A stretch of DNA of 64,000 nt. Origin: Cycas panzhihuaensis (Eukaryota > Cycadophyta). This document shows positions 55,858 through 64,000 of the stretch, piece after piece (within the stretch, counting starts at the first letter, position 1; each line of letters opens with the position of its first letter). The DNA lies in assembly GCA_023213395.1 (NCBI GenBank), contig CM041465.1, positions 41,981,741 to 42,045,740 of the forward strand, written 5' to 3'. A program made the position numbers and the translations under genes. The notes under the pieces were generated by a model, which ran no database searches, was not told the DNA's origin, and saw nothing but the letters and a program-made list of their open reading frames with translations.

Positions 55858-58495
55858 ACAAGACCATTCTTCCTAAAGGATAATACTAAGGAAAATGGTA
55901 AATATTTAGATTTATCAAAGAAGGGTTTATCTTGTTATTTATGCTTGAAATGAGAGGTCATTGAATATCGTAATCTACCATAGGGCATTCCTATACCCAT
56001 TTCCCTTAACCTCAAGCTAGAACCATGCATTGCACATCCTTCTTTTATAATGTCAAAGTCCATGATGATCTTCCCATATACCAAATGTATGAATGGCATC
56101 TTGGACTAATTTTTAGATAATAGATATTGCACAAAGTTGATTGCATATAGTAGTCATAACCTTCTCTTTAAATATGTAGGATCTACTCCCTTATTGAGGG
56201 AATATCTTTTTATATTTATTTATTTTGGTGGTACATAAATATATGTACCATGGATAACTAGTTATCAATGTTTAGAGGGCTTATTCCTCAAGGATATATC
56301 ATCAATCATAAGTCTCACTAAGAGACACATTTTATGCCTGTATATGCATATCCCAATTCTTGTCCATTTGCTTGGAAGTATCAAGGCATCTTTCTCTTGG
56401 CACCATAAGTCAAAAGTGTATACAACATCTTATTTCCTATTTAATTCACATAAATGACATTCTCATTTCATCCCTTGTTCATAAGACAAACTCATTATTA
56501 CTATAATTATACTTCTCCTTAATTTCATATAGGAGAAATATTGGAAGCATCTTTATAATCATAACTTCTTCCTTGTTATTAATAATTAAGACTCCTTTGA
56601 ATATAACAATGTATAATGTTATGCCCTTTCTCTATCTTGTATGAGGAAGAGAACATAAGCAAATACATGTTTATGTATTACTTAGTCCTATTAATTCAAT
56701 TTCCTCTTCAAACAACAAATATGAGATGACATATATCTACTTTCAAGGACATTTTTCTACCCAAGGATCTACCTGAAGTAACACATACTAAAGGGTAATC
56801 TATTTAAGGTTTTCTCTGAAAGCAACATATGCTAAGGGATATAATTGTCAAAGGGTCCTCTTAAAGTAACACATGTTAAGGGGTAATCTACCCTAGGATT
56901 CTCCCAAAAATTCTCTAAGTAGTAGGTTCTTACAAGTCTTGGTCTAACTTACTTTTAAAGGATATATATTCATATAGATTGTTTGATCATTCATGTTTAT
57001 CTTAACAAATATATTCAGTATTTATTTTTAAAAGCATATCATATTAATAATTACATGCTATGCATTGATTGATTTTCTTATATGCAAGTTCATCATAAAA
57101 ACCCTTCAAATAAAAACATGTCATATTACACTTGTTAAATTACATGCTATATATTGTTTTAGCAAAATACTTCATATTTCTCTTTAAGAATATTTTTCAA
57201 TATCAAAGACATGATAATGTAATTTCCAATATGCAAGTCTATCATTATATAAAATGCATCATTAGATTGTCAAAGTGATAAATATAATGCTTTATGCAAT
57301 TAATATTTTCTGCTATATGTAACATATTTTTCTTTTACAAGTTATATCATAAAACTGTCAAAAGAAAAATTTGAGTATAATATAATTACACAAATCAAAT
57401 TATTGAATATCTAGAAAACATCCAAACTAATTATTTTTCCTCATGTAGAATGGAATTTTAATCTAGTGAAATGTTAGAATATTTAATGTTAGGTGTACTT
57501 ACTAGGTTAGGATGGTTTTCTAAATGATATATAAACATAGTACATTAGTTCCATATCATTTTAATGTGTAATATAGTACATCTAATAGTAAATTTTCCAT
57601 CCTTAGTTTTAGCTTATTTTATAGTTTTCAAGACCTAAGCAACCTTAATTCACCCTAAGAAATTATGAGAACATTTCTACAAACGTGTAAGATCATATGC
57701 AAGTTCATACTAACTGCCTATATGGTTTTATAGGTTTCCATATGGTTACTTATAGTTCCATATGGTTATTGTATGAAAATTTTAGATTAATACAAAGTTT
57801 TCCTAAAACATGTAAAATCGCTTTCCATCCTCAAAGATATAATTTCATTGGGTAACATCAAAATTGTAATTATTTTTCTTCATCTAGTGTTTAAAGGAAA
57901 TAAAATGTCAAAAAAGAAAATATTTATAATAAATGCAGATTTAGCCCATAACCAATGTTTTATTACTTCAAAATAATTATTAAGAACCTAATATTTTTAT
58001 ATGTATAAAATACTATTTAGTATTAAATACACATACCTTATTCATGGGCCAATAATGACACCTTTATGATGTAATCCGTACTTAAACTTATAGTTAGAGA
58101 AGAGTGAAGGAGAAAGGGAGTGAGTTGAAGAAAATTCAAGATATGTACTTCATTTCTCCTTCATCCTTTGTTCTAGTAGTATGTCCCCATATTCAATCCT
58201 TCTTATGTTTGTATAACTCTCTATATCTTTATATAGAAGAGTATTTAGAGAAGAGGGAGGTTTGTTAAGGAAGCTAGCCCTATTATTAACCAATAGGAAG
58301 TTGCCTCTTATACATTACTGCATATTTGACTTTATGACTTAAGGATAAGTTAAACCTCTTTAATAAGGTATTTTCCTTAAAAATCATGTAATCTCTTAAC
58401 TACTTCACTTTTCCTTTTTAAATTTAAAATTACTTTTAATTCTCAAGGCTCTTTAGTAATTAAAGGGAGATAATTGTCCTCTTATAATAGAAGGC
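55858..58495 (+). repeat. dispersed repeat R, copy 2 (uninterrupted)
   Basis: Collinear with 25,545-26,902, 40,378-41,388 and 41,803-42,050, and lacks the LARD-like element and SINE found there. It therefore shows the empty insertion sites. About 2.6 kb, AT-rich, no coding sequence. Family unknown; it could be part of an older element or a segmental duplication. Confidence 0.85.
56757..56913 (+). repeat. tandem repeat of about 44 bp inside repeat R copy 2
   Basis: Same array as at 26,439-26,595: units begin CTACCCAAGG, CTATTTAAGG, TTGTCAAAGG and CTACCCTAGG and share ACACATRYTAARGGGTAAT-like cores. Confidence 0.82.
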
Positions 58496-59404
58496 TTGCC
58501 TCCTAAGATCAAATGTGCTAAAGTGTAATTAATAAAGAAAAAATGCCATATATCCTTCCCTAAGGCTACAAGCCCTTGTACTACTCCATATATACCTAGT
58601 GTGTACATACCTTACTTATATCCATGATGTATACACACCATATATACTCGTTATATATACACCTCATGCATATCTATCATATATGCATCGCTTTGTCTTA
58701 CATTTTTTTAAATTTCTTAATGTTGTAATATATCCTTTGTTATAAAATGAGAACCTTTTAATGCCCTATTAAGTGTAGGATATGACTTGAGACATCTCAT
58801 ATTCATGGTTATGATGTTGGTGATAGGGACTTATGTGTGTGTGATGTATACCTAAAGACATTTTGGGGGCTAAGTACACAAGGCTATATAAAATGATGTA
58901 AATTAAGTGTTTATATATAATATAAATGGTTGATATTACTCAAGGGAAATAAAAAGATAGTAGTGGAGGGGTATATTATATGAATAAGGGTATAATTCCT
59001 AGGTGAGAGAATTCTAGAAGAGATTACCTTCGTAAGAGATTCTATAAGTTTAATAAGCAATTAATATAAGTAGAGGAGTAGGAGAGTAGCCCCACACCTA
59101 CATATGATAAAAAATCTCTCTAAATAATGTTTAAAGAAGAATTTTATCTAAATATCCCTTAGTTTTCTCTAACTATATTAACTTTGAGGTAAATTAATTA
59201 ACTACTTAGCAAAAATATGAAGGAAGAAGTTTATTATAAATTAACTACTTTCTTTATTAAGATGGTTGATGATGATTGATTAATAAAGGATTATTATAAC
59301 GAAAGCAGAGGAGAGATATTATATATCATGTGATGTGATGTGATGAGAAGAGAAAGAGAGAACTTAAGATAAATGACTTTTGGTATGCATGTATTCTTTG
59401 AGCT

Positions 59405-59655
59405 CCACTATAGTGTGATGCCATTAGTTTAGTATCTATAAAAGTTAGGCGTAGTTATACATGGTGTGACACCATAACATTAATTATACTCCATATTTCA
59501 TAGGTTATATAAAGTTGTTATGGATATCTAGGATGTAATATGGTGTTATATATGGTGTGACACCATTGATAAGAAACTTGCATGTTGTGATACCATATTT
59601 AGAGCCATGATATGGTGCCACTATTCTAAGCTAGTGTCATAGTGTAAAGCCATTA
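59405..59655. repeat. cluster of imperfect ATGGTGTGACACCAT palindromes
   Basis: TATAGTGTGATGCCATTA, CATGGTGTGACACCATAA, ATGGTGTGACACCATTG, ATGTTGTGATACCATAT, ATGGTGCCACTAT and CATAGTGTAAAGCCATTA occur in order within 250 bp. The core is nearly self-complementary. Confidence 0.6.
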
Positions 59656-60369
59656 TTTTGAGTTAGTATTCTCTTAAGATAGGATGCTCTAGTTTCTTAC
59701 TGTAAAAATATCCAATATTTATATCATGTGTCTTAGCTCGACAATAGTTATCATGATGCATTTTTAAAGGTTGGGTGGTGAATTCCTTTAAGCAATGTAA
59801 ATTTTCACAAAAAATAATAAGTTGTTTATCTTATTTTGAGCTAAATAAATATATTATAGATATTTAGCATATGTAAATATTAAGTAGAAATTCTATATAG
59901 TTTGAATTATGCACTCCTTTTTCTAATATTAGAGCTCAAGTTTTGAAATTCAAATAGTTATAGTTACTAATTTAGGTGGAATTCCACTCTTAACCTATTA
60001 GACATTTCAACTTCTAAAATAAATTTATAGACCTAAGCATTATTTGAGTTAGGAATTCATAGGAAGTTGAAGTAAGCTTTATGGATCAACTTAATACATT
60101 TATGTTTCTTTTTCTAAACTCAAAAAGACATGTAACAGAGCACAAGCTAAGAAAATAGTAAGAGTTAGAGTGAATAATTTTTGTTTTAAACTTTTACTAT
60201 TGAATAAAATATAGATAAGTCAAAATAATTTTAAATTCTGATAAGAGATGGAAAATGAGTTACAAACTTATGTCAAAGTGAGCTCTTGGTCAAAATAAAT
60301 TACAAGTAAAATTTAGTCTAAGATAATATTGTAGAGAATTTTTGTTATAGATGCAAATAAATTTCCATC

Positions 60370-60690
60370 ATAACTTACCTTTTTCAACATAACGTTAGTC
60401 AAGAGGACCTTAGTTGACAGGCCTTAGTCAAGAGAACCTTGATTGATGTAACATTGGTCAATAGAACTTTAGTTGAGAGCACCTTAATTAACAAGTGGCA
60501 TGTTGGCATACCTTTATTGATGAACTTTCCTCAATACATCAATACACTACCATTGATAAACCTTCATTGATATAATAATGTACTTTCATCTAGAGACCTT
60601 TCTCAATATGTTAATATTGATACACCTTTATTGATAGACTTTATCTAAGAGATCCATGTTGACATCGATTAACTAAGATTGTTGATCAAC
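60370..60690. repeat. degenerate short tandem repeats
   Basis: Repeated variants of TAGTCAAGAGGACCTTAGTT and CCTTTATTGAT with irregular spacing of about 25-35 bp. Units include AGTCAAGAG, GTCAATAGAAC, ATTGATAAACCTT and ATTGATAGACTTT. Confidence 0.55.
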
Positions 60691-60810
60691 ATAGTTCTAG
60701 ATAAACATTTCAAAAAGTGTTAGATTCTAAAGAAGAATATCTTGGATGCTTAGGATCAAATATTGAATGGCAAAGTTAGGCTTGGTTAACTTAAAAAATT
60801 TTAAGAGCTA

Positions 60811-60811
<1 letters not shown>

Positions 60812-60872
<61 letters not shown>

Positions 60873-60878
60873 ACACAT
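60812..60878. repeat. (AC)n microsatellite
   Basis: Nearly pure AC dinucleotides with one CATAC interruption near the right end. Confidence 0.95.
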
Positions 60879-61029
60879 GAAAGAAACCTCATTCTTAAAG
60901 CTATAATACTTTTTACAGGTTTATATTAACTTGAAATTTTAGAAGTATCACTGCAACTTTAATTTCTATAAATTTATTATTGATAACTATTAAGCTAATT
61001 ATATATTATTTGTTGAAAAATAAAATATA

Positions 61030-61225
61030 AAAAAAAGAAGTGTACTTAATTAATGATGGGTGAGAGCTTCTCTCTCATATAAATACATCAACTTTACAAG
61101 AGAGATCCACTACATGTATGCCATATGTCACTTTATAACAAAAGAGGGGTCATGACACATGACCCTTAAGTATGCATAAGAGTCCCCCAATGTAAACTAT
61201 GGGATAGAACATTAATATTCTAATA
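61030..61225 (-). repeat. start of a 3' LTR of a minus-strand copia element
   Basis: The minus strand reads TTAAGGGACAAT then TATTAGAATATTAATG at 61,225, a polypurine tract followed by a copia-type LTR start. It lies just downstream of the RNase H remnant at 61,270-61,830, in the right order. The far LTR border was not found. Confidence 0.5.
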
Positions 61226-61269
61226 ATTGTCCCTTAATGTTTTATCCTTTTTTTAAAGTCCTAGTAGAT

Positions 61270-61830
61270 TTCTAAGATGTTAAAACCTATCCTTTGGTAA
61301 GGGCTTTGTGAAGATGTCTACAAGCTACTGTTCAGTACTATAGTATTGAAGACTTTTTCTCAATAAAATGATGACACATTTTTATGTGCTTTGTTCTTCT
61401 ATGAAAGACATGATTTTTATTAATTTGGTAGCATTATGATTATCATAAAAGATTGAGATTACTTTAAGGTAATTTTGACTTAGATCCTTAAGAAGTTACC
61501 TTAACCAAGCTACTTCATAAGTTGCACTAATTACAGCTTTGTATTATACTTTTATTGATAAGAGTGTCATAGTTGGCTATTTTTTATTACTCTAAGATGT
61601 CACATTTGATCCTAGATCAAAATAATATCCTAATATAGGCTTTCCTTCCTATTGTTTACCTACTTAATCTAAGTCACTATATCCAATTAATTCTAATTTT
61701 ACTACCTTAGTATATTTCAATCCTAGATTCAATGTACCTTTGATATATCTTAGGATTCTTTTAGCAACATTCTAATGAGTGATCTTGGGGGCATACATGT
61801 ATCTAGAAATAATTCCTATGAAAGAAGATA
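61270..61830 (-). pseudogene. Ty1/copia RNase H remnant
   Basis: No long open frame remains, but the minus-strand translation shows, with stops and shifts, LGLKYTKVVKLELIGYSD, SNVTS then SNKK, PTMTLLSIK (the K-Q-P-T-V-A-L-S-S-T-E-A region), YKAVISATYEVAWLR, VISIFYDNHNATKL and VDIFTKPLPKDRF near 61,320-61,285. This is the C-terminal RNase H of a copia element. The RT upstream is not recognisable. Confidence 0.75.
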
Positions 61831-61876
61831 TGTCTAGTCTAATTATTATTAAATAAATAATACTTTTAACTAGTTA

Positions 61877-62253
61877 TTTGTATTAGATAATATGAACCCA
61901 TATAAATATTTAATTGATATAAATCAATATATTTATCCCTTAATGGATAATAGGGCGTCATAGTGTGTATACTTCTTCATTGTAATTAGTCATTGGTTGA
62001 CTAAGTGGCTCTTGTAATATGGTTGGATAATTAAGTAGTGATATGTACTATATTTATGTATTAGCTTGGCATAATACAATTGGAAGTGATTATTACTCAC
62101 AAGTTCTTATGTTATGTATTTGTACATATTCTTTCATTTATTATTCACCTGCATGTCTTTATTTCATAGTCTTATTAGATCTTAGACTTGTGTATGGGTA
62201 TTTAGTCTCTATAAATGGTATTAAAGTATATTTTACTTGCCAAAGTTCTTTCA
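61877..62253 (+). repeat. copia-type LTR (solo or 5' LTR of a decayed element)
   Basis: Starts TGTATTAGATAATATGAACC and ends TTCTTTCA, followed after two bases by a primer-binding site. A 71-codon open stretch at 62,043-62,258 overlaps it and is probably chance. Confidence 0.55.
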
Positions 62254-62255
62254 AT

Positions 62256-62267
62256 TAGTATTAGAGC
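62256..62267 (+). other. primer-binding site following the 62.25-kb LTR
   Basis: TAGTATTAGAGC, two changes from TGGTATCAGAGC. Confidence 0.6.
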
Positions 62268-64000
62268 TAGAGTTTTAGTTTTATGATGAGCCTATCAAAG
62301 ATTTAGTTTAAGCTTATTTAATGACCTTAGTTAGGCTATAAGACTATGAGCATCTCTACTTATTAAGGGGTTTATTCTGAACTTGTATTAATATTATTAT
62401 TTGTGACCAATAAAAGGAGGGTTAGGGGTCAGTTCATTTATTAGGTGAAGATTTACTGTAGAATTTTGTGGAAGGTTTTAAACTATGATTATATAGGGCA
62501 CTTGGAATTAAGTAAGTGTCATATGCTTAAAGCATGTTGGTGCCTATGTAGTCAATCCAATTGAGAGCATAGGTGTTATAGTTATCTCGAATCCCATAAA
62601 GGTTTACCACATGTTTAATTTATTATTTGACTAATTGTTTGCATGTTTTTCTAGTACACATATAGGTTACATGTGAGTTTAAGAGTAGACCTTCGGATAT
62701 AGGCTTAATCATCCTATGAAGCTAGTATGTGGTGGGTAGGTTATAGTTTTATGCTCTGTTATGAAGTGGTACCATAATTGATGAGGGTTTTATGGCATGT
62801 TGAGAGTAGTAGATGGTTAGTTGGACCATGTGAATAAATTGGCACATGTATGGGATAATATTGAGAGCTTGTTGATTGTGTGAAGTTGTGTATGAGAAGC
62901 TTACTAGTTGGTTGTGTGTGTAATAAAATATTCATAGGTTTAAGAAGGATCCTATTAGTAGAGGAAAGGGTTGATGCTTAGTGTTGGTGGATGCATATAC
63001 TAAGTTAAAAACCCTTATGGCTAATTGAGAGTAGTTTGATAAGCATTGTAATCATTGGAGTGAGGCTACCATTTATTAAAGGGCTTACATATGATATTTT
63101 TTAATGTCTGCTAAGGTGAAAATATTTTAACAGAATGCTCATTTGGCAAATGTTGTATTCTAAAATTAAAAGTGTTTTTTTTTCCCAATATTTTATCATC
63201 TTTTAAGATAGTTTTATGTCTGGATGAGGTTACTATTATGTACTCATATTATATTTATGCTCAAATCTTTATTTAGTAGTTGTATCATGGAGAAAATTAG
63301 ATGTAGTAGGTATTGGGTATCAAAAAGATTGTTCATGCATTTTTCTTAATATTAGGAAGCTTGTGGAGTGCTATATGATCAAAATTTTATAGGTCTAAAG
63401 TCATAGATGAGTCTAAATATCAAAATCCTTGAGTTAGAACCTTATAGATCCAAAAATAATCAAGAAAAACTTAACATAGATCTTTGGGCATTTTTTGTGA
63501 TGAAACAAAACTTATAAAGCATCGTACACTCTCTATAATGATGAATTAATATTACAGATACATCTAAAGCTGTTAGAAACCTTAATCTAGAGCTTATAGA
63601 TAAACAAATCATTAAAAAATTACTTTAAAATCATAAATTTACTCCACAGAGGTTGTGTGGTTCACACGTATGAAATATGACTATTTGATTTTATTTTTTC
63701 ATTGATATAAAGTTTATCAACTTTATAAACTCATATAAAAGCATTTTAAATATGTTTATGAAGTTTGTTATCCCCTTGGATCGATATATAGATGTTTGGA
63801 TGTGACTGGGAATCAAATTAAAAGAGGTAAGTTATATTTTTTTTCTACTTTTCATGAAGAAATATATATCTATACTTAAGAAAATGATTATAATCCCCTT
63901 ATATGATGTCAAAACTGAGTTTTATTAATTATATTACAAAGTTGGCTCATAGGGCTAAATGGTTGTATGATATGATTTGAAGAAGTTTCAAGGTGGTTTT
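62268..64000. other. AT-rich DNA, possible decayed element interior
   Basis: No coding motif on either strand. It may be the interior of the element whose LTR ends at 62,253. Confidence 0.4.

Larger units (their letters stand above)
58496..60811. other. AT-rich intergenic DNA with palindromic and degenerate tandem motifs
   Basis: No coding evidence. Two local structures are annotated separately (59,405-59,655 and 60,370-60,690). Confidence 0.5.

Noticed and set aside
62043-62258. A 71-codon frame beginning MYYIYVLAWHN
   Set aside because: Lies across a copia-type LTR and its primer-binding site; no domain.
1-64000. CRISPR arrays, bacterial operons, prophage or host housekeeping genes
   Set aside because: No repeat-spacer arrays, no cas-like or bacterial gene clusters, and no intact host ORF with introns or known domains; all recognisable proteins are from plant retroelements.

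Overview
The window is repeat-dominated nuclear DNA from a seed plant with a large, transposon-rich genome. Everything recognisable is a plant-type retroelement: a Tat/Ogre-like Ty3/gypsy element with an antisense plant-mobile-domain ORF, a chromovirus, two Ty1/copia elements, several non-autonomous LTR elements, an L1 LINE carrying an RNase H domain, and tRNA-derived SINE-like repeats. I found no intact host protein-coding gene, rRNA, functional tRNA or CRISPR array. The exact taxon cannot be read from the window. Old, slowly eroding nested insertions would fit a gymnosperm or another large-genome lineage, but that is a guess.

Layout, left half (1-24.7 kb, comparatively GC-rich). A Ty3/gypsy chromovirus remnant (from 21,106) was invaded by a Tat-like gypsy element filling 1-21,105 and running off the left edge. 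Its 5' LTR ends at 335 and its 3' LTR ends at 21,105. The 3' LTR was in turn invaded by a minus-strand copia element (13,589-19,786; 358-bp LTRs, CCTCT target duplication). The Tat-like element has gag-PR-RT-RNaseH-INT at 540-7,154, an antisense ORF with a plant mobile domain at about 10.5-7.9 kb, and a second, archaeal-type RNase H at about 11.0-11.5 kb, downstream of the integrase.

Middle (25.5-42 kb, AT-rich). This is a four-layer nest whose boundaries can be read from target-site duplications. A dispersed repeat (second, unbroken copy at 55.9-58.5 kb) was split by a non-autonomous LTR element (26,903-40,377). That element's 5' LTR was split by a minus-strand gag-only LTR element (27,102-37,748), which was split by a plus-strand copia element (31,270-36,579). 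A SINE with a 10-bp target duplication later entered the same dispersed repeat at 41.4 kb.

Right half (42-64 kb). An apparently full-length minus-strand L1 LINE (43,628-50,064) has a poly(A) tail and a 16-bp target duplication. The rest is AT-rich sequence with microsatellites, LTR fragments at about 51.0, 55.0-55.4, 61.2 and 61.9-62.3 kb, a copia RNase H remnant at about 61.3-61.8 kb, and degenerate tandem or palindromic repeats at 59.4-60.7 kb.

None of the elements looks autonomous now. In-frame stops fall mostly where one C-to-T change would turn a Gln or Arg codon into a stop, and LTR differences are overwhelmingly transitions. Both fit long-term cytosine methylation and deamination of silenced elements. 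All identities rest on reading the sequence and translated motifs by eye; no database search was run.
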